64,000 nucleotides of DNA from Cyclobacteriaceae bacterium. GTDB taxonomy: Bacteria > Bacteroidota > Bacteroidia > Cytophagales > Cyclobacteriaceae. Made by a program: the position numbers and the translations under genes. Every line of letters starts with the position of its first letter. The stretch's first letter is position 1. Below, piece by piece: positions 32,639-42,086 of the stretch. The notes beneath the pieces are model-generated. The model was not told where the DNA came from and searched no databases. It saw only the letters and a program-made list of their open reading frames with translations. Location: the NCBI GenBank assembly GCA_028284125.1, contig JANQSI010000010.1, positions 208,038 to 272,037 on the forward strand, given 5' to 3'.

Positions 32639-33184
32639 ATGGATGAAAAGCAGCTTGTAGCATCTGTATTATCTGGAGATGATGGAGCCCTTCGCATACT
32701 TATTGGAAAGTACGAGAGGCTGGTGGGTCATATGGTGGCTCGTGTGATCACAGATAATATGGATCGAGAGGAGCTATGTCAAGATGTTTTTGTAAAGATT
32801 TATGAAAAACTAGACACTTTTCATTTTGATTCTAAGTTATCTACATGGATAGCAACAATTGCTTTTAGAACGGCGGTTAATTTTGCCAAGAAGAAACGGT
32901 TGGATCAGGTTGATTTCGATTCTGTAGAGTTTCAAATTCCTGATTCTTCAAAATCGTATGAGGATGAAGATCTAAGTAGGTTTGTTGTTAAGCTAGTTGA
33001 TCAGCTTCCGACGAGCTACAAATTGGTTTTGACCCTGTTTTATTTGGACGGGTTTAGCTATCCGGAAATCGTAGATATTACCGGAATGCCTGAGGGTACG
33101 GTTAAGAATTATTTACATAGAGCAAAGAATAAATTAAAAGTTATAATCGAAGAACACGCAAGAAAGGAGGTTGAACTTGTATGA
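32639..33184 (+). CDS. ECF-type RNA polymerase sigma factor
   Basis: A 181-residue sigma-70 family protein. Region 2 is LIGKYERLVGHMVARVI with EELCQDVFVKIYEKLDTF and LSTWIATIAFRTAVNFAKKK. Region 4 is LPTSYKLVLTLFYLDGFSYP followed by EIVDITGMPEGTVKNYLHRA. It directs polymerase to envelope or stress-type promoters. The next gene, starting in the overlap of its stop codon (ATGA type), encodes a small membrane protein likely to be its anti-sigma factor. The target set is not visible beyond the divergent DUF6249 gene. Confidence 0.93.
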   Translation: MDEKQLVASVLSGDDGALRILIGKYERLVGHMVARVITDNMDREELCQDVFVKIYEKLDTFHFDSKLSTWIATIAFRTAVNFAKKKRLDQVDFDSVEFQIPDSSKSYEDEDLSRFVVKLVDQLPTSYKLVLTLFYLDGFSYPEIVDITGMPEGTVKNYLHRAKNKLKVIIEEHARKEVELV

Positions 33185-33507
33185 AAGATTTTGATAAAAT
33201 AGTTGAAGACGGTTTAAAGATGGAGACAAACTTTAAACTAGGTCTGGATTTTAAGGACAAGGTTGTCAAACTAATTAGGAGACGAGAACGCATCTCGCAA
33301 CGAAAGTTTTATTTTCTAATCGCTTTAGGCATGGTTGCAATTGTTGGTTCAGGTCTTGCAGTTGTACTTTACTTTACTGATATTCAATCGTTTGAATCAT
33401 TTAAGCAAATAGTTCCTTTAGCCGTACTAATAGGAAGTATGGTTGCTGGAATTCAGTATTTGGATAAGAAGCTGGTAAAAGATAAGATGTTCAAACAACT
33501 CGCTTGA
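33181..33507 (+). CDS. Small membrane protein, putative anti-sigma factor
   Basis: A 108-residue protein with a soluble N-terminal part of about 38 residues (MKDFDKIVEDGLKMETNFKL) and two membrane helices (about 43-67 and 77-93). Size, topology and start overlapping the sigma stop fit the small anti-sigma proteins found after Bacteroidota ECF genes. No zinc-binding HxxxCxxC motif is present. The anti-sigma role is inferred from position only. Confidence 0.65.
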   Translation: MKDFDKIVEDGLKMETNFKLGLDFKDKVVKLIRRRERISQRKFYFLIALGMVAIVGSGLAVVLYFTDIQSFESFKQIVPLAVLIGSMVAGIQYLDKKLVKDKMFKQLA

Positions 33508-33844
33508 TGATTTCCCATTCCAGCATATAGCTAGCTGTACTTCCTTCTCTTGCAACCTTCATTGTAGTAAAATAAGTAGACGCTCGATCTTCCTCTTCCA
33601 CGTGCATGGTAAATGTTCCTAACAGATCGTTCTTACTCAGAAAATCAAAATCCCAGAGCTCAACAACCATGTCATGATCGGCCTTGTGAATGAATTCCTT
33701 ATTGATTTCTTTCTTCTCTCCTGAATTGATTGATTTATAAGGACCTCCTGGCCACAACTTCTTCCCTTCATATTTTAAGAATACTTCATCCTTATCTACT
33801 TCATCATTCAAGGTACAATGCAGGGTGAGCAATTTTATATGCAT
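33491..33844 (-). CDS. C2-domain-like small protein
   Basis: A 117-residue protein that consists of one beta-sandwich domain resembling a C2 domain: KLLTLHCTLNDEVDKDEVFL, EINKEFIHKADHDMVVELWD, then FDFLSKNDLLGTFTM. The Asp pair around LWDFDFLSKND matches the calcium-binding loop of C2 domains. No signal peptide is seen. Stand-alone C2 domains are unusual in bacteria, so this is a tentative fold call. It overlaps the anti-sigma-like gene tail to tail by 17 bases. Confidence 0.55.
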   Translation of the reverse strand: MHIKLLTLHCTLNDEVDKDEVFLKYEGKKLWPGGPYKSINSGEKKEINKEFIHKADHDMVVELWDFDFLSKNDLLGTFTMHVEEEDRASTYFTTMKVAREGSTASYMLEWEIIKRVV

Positions 33845-33879
33845 GATTCAGCTGTTAATGACTATAGAAAGATAGTGAA

Positions 33880-34272
33880 TCATTCCAAGAATGGCTGATC
33901 AACTGGCTCCCAAAGTTCAATTTTTCTTCCTTCCGGATCCATGATCCACCCAAATTTACCATAGTCGTATTCTTCCACTTTGTCGATTACTTCGACTCCT
34001 TCTTTTTTCAATTGATCCAGTAGCTCCACCAGGTTTTCCACTCGGTAATTGAACATGTAGTCTTTTTCGCTTGGGTTGAAGTAGCTAGTGTCCTTGGTAA
34101 AAGGTCCCCAGGCGGTGGTGCAAACTCTTTCCTTGTTCTCTAAATCTCGCCATTTGAATAATCCACCCCATTCATTGGAAACTATGCCAAGGTGTTCCTC
34201 ATACCATTTTTTCATTTTTTCAGGGTCTTCTGCTTTAAAGAAAATACCACCGATTCCAGTAACTCGTTTCAT
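33880..34272 (-). CDS. VOC (glyoxalase-fold) family protein
   Basis: A 130-residue vicinal-oxygen-chelate protein: TGIGGIFFKAEDPEKMKKWY, EEHLGIVSNEWGG, then NYRVENLVELLDQLKKEGVE and the closing GWIMDPEGRKIELWEPV with the conserved Glu of the metal site. Substrate unknown. It differs clearly from the VOC protein at 22321 in length of loops and motif detail, so the two are not recent duplicates. It lies 35 bases upstream of the C2-like gene on the same strand. Confidence 0.88.
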   Translation of the reverse strand: MKRVTGIGGIFFKAEDPEKMKKWYEEHLGIVSNEWGGLFKWRDLENKERVCTTAWGPFTKDTSYFNPSEKDYMFNYRVENLVELLDQLKKEGVEVIDKVEEYDYGKFGWIMDPEGRKIELWEPVDQPFLE

Positions 34273-34345
34273 GTTTTTTTCTTCAAATGAAAACGAGTAT
34301 CAACTACCAATCAAGAGGGATTTACAAAATCATCCGAAAGGGTGA

Positions 34346-34576
34346 TTACTTGGATTGACATTGTTCAAGCTCATCTGCTATTCTTTCAGCTTCGGCTTGA
34401 GCAGCTTTAGCCTCAGCTGCTGTTTTGGTTGCCAATTCGGCTTGTCTTTCAGCTTCTAATTGATTCTCTCGCGCAACAGTAAGATTCTTTTCTGCTTCAA
34501 AAGCTTTTATATAGCCGTAAGTGATAGATAGTGCCGTGATCAATGATAAAATGATAATTATTAAGTTCTTTTTCAT
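34346..34576 (-). CDS. Short membrane-anchored coiled-coil protein
   Basis: From ATG 34576 a 76-residue product (the frame reaches back to 34612). An N-terminal hydrophobic helix (KKNLIIIILSLITALSIT) is followed by an Ala/Glu-rich coiled coil (ENQLEAERQAELATKTAAEA, KAAQAEAERIADELEQ). It looks like a small inner-membrane protein with an exported or cytoplasmic coiled-coil rod. No function can be assigned. Confidence 0.65.
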   Translation of the reverse strand: MKKNLIIIILSLITALSITYGYIKAFEAEKNLTVARENQLEAERQAELATKTAAEAKAAQAEAERIADELEQCQSK

Positions 34577-34765
34577 AGTTAGTGATGAATGAATTGTTTC
34601 GGTGAAAACCAAAAGGTATGGCGAAACAATCTTTGAATTTGATATGTTCCTAATAGATAAAAATACTGGTTTGATCTTTGCATTACAACCACTGATAAAA
34701 AATCGACTATTTTTAAAATCTATCTTCTCGATCTTACGTTGAAGACACAGATAATTATGTAGACT

Positions 34766-36817
34766 ATGTATAAACTAGCGTTGATAGCGGCGTTTGCCAT
34801 TCTTACTTCTTTTGGTATCTCAACAGGAATCCCATCTAGTACAGCCCAATTTGAGGCGGATTCTTTAAAGGTATTGGAGCCTAAACCAGAACATGCCAGT
34901 GAGGCCTATGTCATAACTAACTTGCTTAAACGCTACCATTATAGAAAGCTTCCACTTTCAGATTCTATTTCCAGCGTAATCTTCGATAATTATTTCACTT
35001 CCATAGATCCGAACAAAGCGTATTTTTTCAAAGAAGACATTAAGCAGTTTGAAGACCTAAGATATAAGCTTGATACCCAGATTCCGGAAGGAGACCTTGA
35101 TTTTGCATACCATGTTTTTGAATTGTACAGAGAGCGAGCATTGAATAGAATCGACTATGTATTTGAGTTACTCGAGACAGAATTTGACTTTACTAAAGAC
35201 GAGTCCTATATGTTTGATAGAGAAAATGAAGATTGGCCAACCACCAATTCTGAACGAGATGAGGTTTGGAGAAAAATCATCAAAAGTCAAGCGCTGACTT
35301 ACAAGCTATCCGGAAATGATTGGGATAAAACAGTAAAGGGTCTAAAAAGGAGATACGAACGAATTCAAAAGGCGATTTATCAATACAACAGTGAGGATGT
35401 TTTCCAAAGCTATATGAATGCCTATACCAACGCGTATGATCCTCACACGGATTATTTCTCACCACCAGATGCCGAGAACTTCCAGATTGATATGAGTCTT
35501 TCATTAGAAGGAATTGGTGCTAGACTGATGCAAAATCTAGATTATACACAAGTAGCTGAAATTATACCTGGAGGCCCGGCATACAAAAGTAAGGAGCTTT
35601 ATAAAGACGATCGAATCATTGGTGTTGCTCAAGGAGATGATGGAGAATTTCTAGATGTGATCGGATGGCGATTGGACGATGTGGTAGCAAAAATTAGAGG
35701 AGCAAAAGGAACCGTAGTTCGATTGCAAATCTTGAAAGCTAGTAAAGGTCAGAATGCGCTTCCTGATACACTTAGATTAGTCAGAGATAAGATCAAATTG
35801 GAATCTCAGGCTGCTAAAGCAGAGTTAATACCTATCTCTGAAGGTAATTCTACTTACAAATTAGGCGTTATTACCATTCCAAGCTTTTACTTAAACTTTG
35901 ACGAGTTGAACGCAGGAGTGAAGGATTATCGAAGCACTACACGTGATGTTAAAAAATTGATCACTGACCTGAAAGAGCAAGGAATGGACGGACTAATGAT
36001 CGATCTTCGATTCAACGGTGGTGGATCTTTGCAAGAGGCCATAGAGATGACGGGGTTATTTATTCCTGAAGGACCTGTTGTCCAAGTTAGAAATACGGAC
36101 CAGTCTGTAGATAAGATGGACGACAATGATGGTGGCCAAGTTTTTTATGATGGTCCGTTGGCGGTGATGGTCAACAGAGGCAGTGCTTCAGCATCTGAGA
36201 TTTTCTCAGGAGCAATCCAGGACTATCGTCGGGGAGTCATCATCGGTGAAAGTACGTTTGGAAAGGGCACTGTTCAAAACATCATTGACCTTGATCGATA
36301 CATTCGAAACCCAGAGATGAGATTGGGCCAATTGAAGATGACCCTAGCGAAATTTTACCGAGTCACAGGAAGTAGTAACCAACGAGTTGGGATTGCACCT
36401 GACGTTCAATTTCCTTCCATCTATGATGCTGAAGAATATGGTGAATCGAGTCGGCCGAATGCACTTCCGTGGGATGAAATTGAGAATGCCAATTTCAAGC
36501 CTACCAATAACATCGACGAGGAGCTATTGGATAACCTCAATGCATTATACCGCAATCACCTGAATTCGGATGAGGATTTACAAAAGCTAATGAAGGAAAT
36601 AGAGGAAGCTAAGGAACGAAGAAGTCAGACTTCAGTCTCCTTGAATTACGAGGAGAGGAGGCAGCCAGAAGATGATGGACAAGATGATCTTTCAGTTTCT
36701 GTAGAACAAGATGAAGTATCCGCTGAAGAAGAGACCAGGAAAAAATTGCAAGAAGATCCGTACTTAAAAGAAGGTCTTAGATTACTTGCTGAAATTGCAA
36801 GAAAGAAGATTGGCTAA
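34766..36817 (+). CDS. prc: C-terminal processing protease Prc/Tsp (S41)
   Basis: A 683-residue tail-specific protease. Residues 1-28 are a signal sequence, about 45-235 the N-terminal Tsp domain, about 240-330 the PDZ domain (LEGIGARLMQNLDYTQVAEI), about 365-520 the S41 core. The catalytic dyad is Ser475 in NRGSASASEIF and Lys500 in GESTFGKGTVQ, spaced 25 residues as in E. coli Tsp. The C-terminal region (to residue 683) corresponds to the DUF3340-type extension, with an acidic low-complexity segment near 620-660. It degrades or trims periplasmic proteins with non-polar C-termini. It stands alone, followed by a DUF4097 gene after 45 bases. Confidence 0.96.
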   Translation: MYKLALIAAFAILTSFGISTGIPSSTAQFEADSLKVLEPKPEHASEAYVITNLLKRYHYRKLPLSDSISSVIFDNYFTSIDPNKAYFFKEDIKQFEDLRYKLDTQIPEGDLDFAYHVFELYRERALNRIDYVFELLETEFDFTKDESYMFDRENEDWPTTNSERDEVWRKIIKSQALTYKLSGNDWDKTVKGLKRRYERIQKAIYQYNSEDVFQSYMNAYTNAYDPHTDYFSPPDAENFQIDMSLSLEGIGARLMQNLDYTQVAEIIPGGPAYKSKELYKDDRIIGVAQGDDGEFLDVIGWRLDDVVAKIRGAKGTVVRLQILKASKGQNALPDTLRLVRDKIKLESQAAKAELIPISEGNSTYKLGVITIPSFYLNFDELNAGVKDYRSTTRDVKKLITDLKEQGMDGLMIDLRFNGGGSLQEAIEMTGLFIPEGPVVQVRNTDQSVDKMDDNDGGQVFYDGPLAVMVNRGSASASEIFSGAIQDYRRGVIIGESTFGKGTVQNIIDLDRYIRNPEMRLGQLKMTLAKFYRVTGSSNQRVGIAPDVQFPSIYDAEEYGESSRPNALPWDEIENANFKPTNNIDEELLDNLNALYRNHLNSDEDLQKLMKEIEEAKERRSQTSVSLNYEERRQPEDDGQDDLSVSVEQDEVSAEEETRKKLQEDPYLKEGLRLLAEIARKKIG

Positions 36818-36862
36818 GCAACCTTAGCTATCTTTTCCTGTCTTATTATTAAACTTAAGGTC

Positions 36863-37771
36863 ATGAAGAATTTATTAGGATTGGCTGCAATTCTCGTATG
36901 CAGTCTAACATTTGGTCAAACCGTATTAGCGTCCGCAGAACTGGAGGCTCAAAATATCAAGGAAGTTCGTGTTGAAGGATCATTTTGCGATGTATACGTA
37001 GAACAAGGAAATCGTAATTATCTAGATGCGATAATCACCGGAAAAGGAGATAAAGATGATTATGAATTTGATACAGAAATATCTGGCGAAACACTTTTAG
37101 TCAAAGTGATCAGAAGGGATCGATCGTGGAGAGGTTGGAATAACAGTGAAGCCAAAATTGAATTGACAATAAAGCCCGGCGTTAGACTTGATATTGAAAA
37201 CTCGTCCGGTGATGTGTATGTAACTGATCTAGACGCTGAGGACTCAGAAATAGAGGCTACCAGCGGAGATATAACACTTAAACGAATTAAAGCTGATCTT
37301 GAGGTTGAAACATCTTCCGGAGATATTGAAATAAGAGAAATGGTCGGACGTCTAGAAATTGAATCTACAAGCGGAGATCAGGATATTTATAACACTGATG
37401 GAAATATAGATACAAGAGCCAGCTCTGGCGATATCACCATTTCTGATTTTGAAGGAGATCTGGAACTTGAAGCTACGTCTGGAGATATCGAGATAAGAGG
37501 AGGAAAGGGAACTGTTTCAGCAAGAACTACTTCTGGAAACATTGATGGAAACAACATCGAATTAACTGGAGATGCTTATTTCAAAGCGGGCTCAGGAGAT
37601 GTAGAAATGGATTTTTCCAATGATTTGAGAGATCTCAGTTTTGATCTTACCGCGACCTCTGGTAATCTAGATGTCGGGAGCCGTTCTGGAGAAAAGAAAT
37701 TGTATATCGATCGAGGTGGATACAAGATTGTTGGAATTACGTCAAGTGGTGATCAGGAATATGAGAACTAA
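36863..37771 (+). CDS. Secreted DUF4097 beta-helix protein
   Basis: A 302-residue protein with a signal peptide (LAAILVCSLTFGQTVLASA) and a right-handed beta-helix with a Ser/Thr-Ser-Gly-Asp turn repeated about ten times (ENSSGDVYV, EATSGDITL, ETSSGDIEI, EATSGDIEI) at roughly 20-residue spacing. This is the DUF4097 pattern. Function is unknown; exported examples may be envelope or adhesion scaffolds. It follows prc on the same strand and could be co-transcribed. A related but distinct repeat protein (DUF2807) lies at 53363. Confidence 0.85.
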   Translation: MKNLLGLAAILVCSLTFGQTVLASAELEAQNIKEVRVEGSFCDVYVEQGNRNYLDAIITGKGDKDDYEFDTEISGETLLVKVIRRDRSWRGWNNSEAKIELTIKPGVRLDIENSSGDVYVTDLDAEDSEIEATSGDITLKRIKADLEVETSSGDIEIREMVGRLEIESTSGDQDIYNTDGNIDTRASSGDITISDFEGDLELEATSGDIEIRGGKGTVSARTTSGNIDGNNIELTGDAYFKAGSGDVEMDFSNDLRDLSFDLTATSGNLDVGSRSGEKKLYIDRGGYKIVGITSSGDQEYEN

Positions 37772-38205
37772 TTCTTAAATCCAATATCACTTTTTTTCTG
37801 TTTCAAAACCTCGTCTACAGAAAAGCGATCCCAGTGTTCGGGAAGTAGGAGTAAGGCTATTAGGAGAATCGCGCGATACATAACATGTGACAGGTCCCAA
37901 ATGGGTTCAACAAGTCCATGGCCAAACGTGACAATCACTAGTACGGAAGCAAAAGCATACATCACGTAATTCCTGAAAAAACCAATCATCAGTAGCAAAC
38001 CGCCAAGAAACTCAACATAAGAAGTATAATAGGCAGTTGCTTTCAATAAGAACTCAGGCAATAGATCTTTATAGGTTCCGTAAAAGAAATTTTGATATAC
38101 ATTTTCAACCCCGAACTTGAATACTTTTCCGATTCCTTGCATAAGGAAGATAAAAGCCAAGAGCAGGCGGAGTGTTAGTACACCAATTTGTTGGTTGAGA
38201 TTCAT
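37768..38205 (-). CDS. DoxX-family membrane protein
   Basis: A 145-residue protein with four helices: TLRLLLAFIFLMQGIGKVFK, SYVEFLGGLLLMIGFF, YVMYAFASVLVIVTFGHGL and AILLIALLLLPEHW. These fit the DoxX/DoxD-like family, which includes a thiosulfate:quinone oxidoreductase subunit and redox-linked membrane partners of unknown substrate. It overlaps the convergent DUF4097 gene by four bases and is separated from the next minus-strand gene by repeat copy D. A second DoxX-like gene is at 57406. Confidence 0.85.
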   Translation of the reverse strand: MNLNQQIGVLTLRLLLAFIFLMQGIGKVFKFGVENVYQNFFYGTYKDLLPEFLLKATAYYTSYVEFLGGLLLMIGFFRNYVMYAFASVLVIVTFGHGLVEPIWDLSHVMYRAILLIALLLLPEHWDRFSVDEVLKQKKSDIGFKN

Positions 38206-38213
38206 GGGAGAGT

Positions 38214-38287
38214 CGCAAGCTTCAAGTTACAAGTTACAAGAAGATCTCTAATCAACTTGTAACTTGTAACTGGCGGCTTGAAGCTAA
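38214..38287. repeat. Dispersed AAGTTACAAG-type repeat, copy D, forming a strong hairpin
   Basis: AAGCTTCAAG (38217-38226) and TTACAAGTTACAAG (38227-38240) pair with CTTGTAACTTGTAA (38256-38269) and CTTGAAGCT (38277-38285); a short GGCGG-containing segment bulges out. It lies between two minus-strand genes. It may act as a terminator or mRNA-stabilising stem, or as a copy of a mobile small element. Confidence 0.6.
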
Positions 38288-38290
38288 TTT

Positions 38291-41200
38291 CTACTCTTTA
38301 ATCTCTTCGTAATCCTTGAATGGAGAAACGTCTAGATCTTCTACTGCTTCACGGAATTTTGGCCATTCTTCTCGATAGTAGCCATTTACTGTTTCAAGTG
38401 CATCCGCTAGTTCGTCATTGAATTTTCTGATCAACTTATTCTCAGTATCTCCAGGTGCATGAAGTGCATTGTTCACATAACGTCTTGCACTAAAATAATG
38501 GTTGTTAATACTCAAGGTAAGGGAACGAGTAATTCCCTGACGATCATCAACTTCTCCCACAAATACATCTAGCATGCTATTGAGCGTATCAACTGCGTCT
38601 TTGCACAACTTGATCTGATCTTTGAATCCTTCCTTGTCTTTTTCCTTCAGATCCTTTTGATAACGCTCAGCAATTTTTATGCTCTCTTTTAGTCGCTCTA
38701 CAGCTTGATATCCTAGATCAGCTTTGGATTCCAGACCTTTCATCGCATCGTATCTTGCTCGAATAGCTGCATCAGACAATTCAATTCTTGGGTCGTACTT
38801 CACCTCAATGTTGGTTGAGTCTTTTTGATCACCAAAAGAGAACCTCAACTTGTAAGTTCCTGGAAGTACCGTGACGCCTCTAGGTTCATTGTTGCCACGT
38901 CTATTTCCTCGTCGCATTCCATTAATTCCTTTTTCTCCTAAAGACCATTGTCTTCGATGCATGCCGTTTTCTTCTGGAGCTTTCCACTTCAGTGTTCTGA
39001 TTACATCATCACCTTTTAAGACCTCCATTTTTACCGAGTCATACTTTACCTTTTTTTCTTCCTTCTTTTCTTCAGGGGCAGGCTCTTCCTTAGCATTTTT
39101 CTTTTTCTTTTTCCCTTTTGTAGGTTCAGTTTTTTCTTCTTTTTTCTTTTCCGGCTTATTGATTGAGTAAGTAATCATGGCTCCACCCGGTCGGTTGTCA
39201 GCATTGAAAAGGGCGTCTCCTCCGAACCTTGTACCAGCTGGTTGTTGGTTTGCTGCTATATAAGCAGTAGGAGGGTTGTACACTTTTAGCTTTTGATCTA
39301 GCCTGCTCTTTCCATTTTTGGCAAGTTCTCGAAGCGGTCTGATATCATCTAAAACCCAAATAGCTCGTCCAAATGTGCCAATCACTAAATCATGCTCTCT
39401 TGGGTGAATCACCAGGTCATAAGCGTTGGTCGTGGGGAAATTTTCGCCCCATTTGGTCCAATTCGCTGCTCCATCAATACTTACATATAGACCGTCATCG
39501 GTACCAAGGAAAAGTAATCTTGATTCTTCTGGGTCCTCTACGATCGATAGCGTATAGCTAATCACATCATTTTCATCTACAATACGCTCCCAAGTCTGTC
39601 CGTAATCTCGAGTTCGATAGGCGTAAGGAGTGTAATTGAATCGACGATAATCATTGGCTATTAGTAATGCCTCACCAGCACTTTTATTGGAGGCTTTGAT
39701 TTGCTGAATCCAAGTTCCTCGAGGTAATCCAGTAATGTTGCCAACGACGTTGGTCCACGACTCTCCGCCATTTCTGCTTATTTGCACATTTCCATCATCA
39801 GTTCCCACCCAAAGCACACCTTCTGCTACACTCGAAGGCTCAATAACTAAAATGGTCGTGTAGTTTTCGGCACCAGTTGCGTCCATTGTAAGTCCGCCAC
39901 TTTCACTTTGCTTTTGTTTCTCAGGATCATTCGTCGTAAGGTCTGGAGAAATGATCTGCCAGTTTTGTCCACCATCGGTACTCTTATGAACAAACTGTGA
40001 TCCAAAATAGATGGTCTCAGAATCGAAAGGATCCCTGGACATTCCCACATTCCAATTGAACCTCAGGTCTACATCACCATCCGGGTAGGTTGGACGAACG
40101 GTTTCATTGTAGCCGGTCTTACGATCGTAAATAGCAGCGAACCCTTGCTGCGAAGTGGAAATTCCAAATCGGGAATTTTCCGGGTCTGGTAAAACATCAA
40201 ATCCATCTCCAAATGAGATTTCCTGCCAGTAATGATTACGAATTCCCTGAGCTTTCCAAACATAGGCGGGTCCGGCCCAGGAGCCATTGTCTTGCATGCC
40301 TCCATATACATTGTATGGGATTTCATTATCCACCGCGATGTGATAGAACTGACCGACTGGAAGGTTCTCAACAAACCGCCAGGTCTTCCCACGATCTCGA
40401 GTGATGTTTAATCCACCATCGTTTCCATCCATCATAAAATTTGGATCATTCGGATGGATGTACCAGGCATGGTGGTCCGGATGAACGCCGTTATCAACTC
40501 CATAGGCACCCATTAATTGACTCCAAGATTTGCCACCATCTTCACTTACATTTACATAGGTGAAAATGGTATAAATCCGGTTCTCATTTGTTGGATCAAC
40601 GTAGATCTCATGATAGTAGAAAGGACGATTTCCAATACCTGATTTATCAGTGACTTTCTTCCATTTGAACCCACCGTCAGTGGATTTATAGAGGGCATTC
40701 TTTTTTGCTTCAACTAATGCATATATGATGTTTGGACTAGAAGGAGCTATCGCAATTCCAATACGTCCAAGTTCACCTTTTGGAAGACCATCTTCGTCTG
40801 TTCGCTGTTCCCAGGTTTCTCCACCATCAAATGTTACATAAATTCCTGACCCAGGACCACCGGATTTGAAGAACCACGGATCTCGTTTGTGTTCCCACAT
40901 AGCCACAATAAGTTTATTTGGGTTGGTCGGGTCCATCACCATTTCTGCTACACCGGTTCTGATATTATTGAAGAGTATTTGTTTCCAGGTCTTTCCTCCA
41001 TCTGTGGTTTTATACACACCTCGTTCCTGGTGTTCACCCCATGGAGAACCTATAGCACCAACATATACAGTATTAGGATCATCCGGATGAATGATGATTC
41101 TGTGGATATGCCTGGTATTTTCCAGACCCATTTTTTTCCAAGTTTTACCTCCATCTAGCGTTCGGTAGACTCCATCGCCACCGTTCAATGAGTTTCTCGG

Positions 41201-41524
41201 ATTTCCTTCTCCGGTTCCTACCCAAACTACAGAAGGGTTGGACTGTTGAATCGCCAGTGCTCCGATCGAGGCAGTACTCTGGTCGGTAAAGATTGGCTCC
41301 CAATCAATTCCACCGCTTGTAGATTTCCAGACTCCACCGGAGGCAGAACCGACATACATAACATCAGGTTCATCGGTCACTACGTCTATGGCAGTCACTC
41401 GACCTGACATTCCTGCTGGACCGATTCCGCGTGGTTTTAAATTTTTCAATGCATCCATGTCGAGCTTTTGAGCAAATGTCATTGTGGATACAGAAAGCAA
41501 AAGGATAAGGAATTTATACTTCAT
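38291..41524 (-). CDS. Secreted VPS10/BNR-type beta-propeller protein
   Basis: A 1077-residue exported protein (signal MKYKFLILLLSVSTMTFAQ). Residues about 30-760 hold about eleven Asp-box motifs such as RTLDGGKTWKKM, KTTDGGKTWKQIL, STDGGFKWKKV and KSTDGGQNWQII, giving two or more propellers of the VPS10/sortilin or BNR type. A Lys/Glu-rich linker follows (about 790-850), then a helical domain of about 200 residues (YDAMKGLESKADLGYQAVER). This layout is common in Bacteroidota and has no assigned activity; a surface or periplasmic binding role is inferred. No sialidase FRIP motif was seen. Confidence 0.88.
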   Translation of the reverse strand: MKYKFLILLLSVSTMTFAQKLDMDALKNLKPRGIGPAGMSGRVTAIDVVTDEPDVMYVGSASGGVWKSTSGGIDWEPIFTDQSTASIGALAIQQSNPSVVWVGTGEGNPRNSLNGGDGVYRTLDGGKTWKKMGLENTRHIHRIIIHPDDPNTVYVGAIGSPWGEHQERGVYKTTDGGKTWKQILFNNIRTGVAEMVMDPTNPNKLIVAMWEHKRDPWFFKSGGPGSGIYVTFDGGETWEQRTDEDGLPKGELGRIGIAIAPSSPNIIYALVEAKKNALYKSTDGGFKWKKVTDKSGIGNRPFYYHEIYVDPTNENRIYTIFTYVNVSEDGGKSWSQLMGAYGVDNGVHPDHHAWYIHPNDPNFMMDGNDGGLNITRDRGKTWRFVENLPVGQFYHIAVDNEIPYNVYGGMQDNGSWAGPAYVWKAQGIRNHYWQEISFGDGFDVLPDPENSRFGISTSQQGFAAIYDRKTGYNETVRPTYPDGDVDLRFNWNVGMSRDPFDSETIYFGSQFVHKSTDGGQNWQIISPDLTTNDPEKQKQSESGGLTMDATGAENYTTILVIEPSSVAEGVLWVGTDDGNVQISRNGGESWTNVVGNITGLPRGTWIQQIKASNKSAGEALLIANDYRRFNYTPYAYRTRDYGQTWERIVDENDVISYTLSIVEDPEESRLLFLGTDDGLYVSIDGAANWTKWGENFPTTNAYDLVIHPREHDLVIGTFGRAIWVLDDIRPLRELAKNGKSRLDQKLKVYNPPTAYIAANQQPAGTRFGGDALFNADNRPGGAMITYSINKPEKKKEEKTEPTKGKKKKKNAKEEPAPEEKKEEKKVKYDSVKMEVLKGDDVIRTLKWKAPEENGMHRRQWSLGEKGINGMRRGNRRGNNEPRGVTVLPGTYKLRFSFGDQKDSTNIEVKYDPRIELSDAAIRARYDAMKGLESKADLGYQAVERLKESIKIAERYQKDLKEKDKEGFKDQIKLCKDAVDTLNSMLDVFVGEVDDRQGITRSLTLSINNHYFSARRYVNNALHAPGDTENKLIRKFNDELADALETVNGYYREEWPKFREAVEDLDVSPFKDYEEIKE

Positions 41525-41639
41525 ACGTATGGGTTTCAGTTGATTTCGTGGTTAAATTAGATAGGATAACTGATTCGGTTTGTCATTAACTTGATGAATG
41601 GTGAAAAACCGTGACGTGATTTTGTCGTAATTAACTATC

Positions 41640-42086
41640 ATGCGCTACCTGACACTCTTCCTTTTTGTCTTCCTGGGAACTTCTGCAATTGCTCAGAATG
41701 AAGGCATGAGTGATGAGGTAAAAGAAGCCCTTGAAGAAAAAGGCTACATTCTAAAAAGCATCTATTTTGGTGGAGGTAGTTATTATGTCAGTGATGGTCA
41801 GATTACCGAGTTAAATCACCTTCTCGATTCTATTCCCAACATCCGAGATTTCACTGTGACTGTTCATAGCCACACCGACAATATTGGTGGGGCGGCTTAC
41901 AATGAATGGCTTTCTCAAATGCGAAGTGAGTCCGTTATTCATGAGTTGTTGTTGTCTGAGTTCAAAATGAACCAGATCGAGATCAAGGATTTTGGTCAGT
42001 TTAATCCGGTCTTTGACAATAGTACTTGGGAAGGACGAGAAAAAAACCGTCGCGTTGATGTCATTTTCTGGCCGGTAGTATTTTAA
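41640..42086 (+). CDS. OmpA-C-terminal domain protein
   Basis: A 148-residue protein with signal peptide (MRYLTLFLFVFLGTSAIAQ) followed directly by one OmpA-like peptidoglycan-binding domain: SIYFGGGSYYVSDGQITELN, VTVHSHTDNIGGAAYNEWLS, QMRSESVIHEL and WEGREKNRRVDVIF. There is no beta-barrel, so it is a soluble periplasmic or anchored peptidoglycan-binding protein. Repeat copy E starts at its stop codon. Confidence 0.9.
   Translation: MRYLTLFLFVFLGTSAIAQNEGMSDEVKEALEEKGYILKSIYFGGGSYYVSDGQITELNHLLDSIPNIRDFTVTVHSHTDNIGGAAYNEWLSQMRSESVIHELLLSEFKMNQIEIKDFGQFNPVFDNSTWEGREKNRRVDVIFWPVVF

Noticed and set aside
32639..33507. Classical zinc anti-sigma factor pair
   Set aside because: The second gene lacks a HxxxCxxC motif; only a position-based anti-sigma inference is kept.
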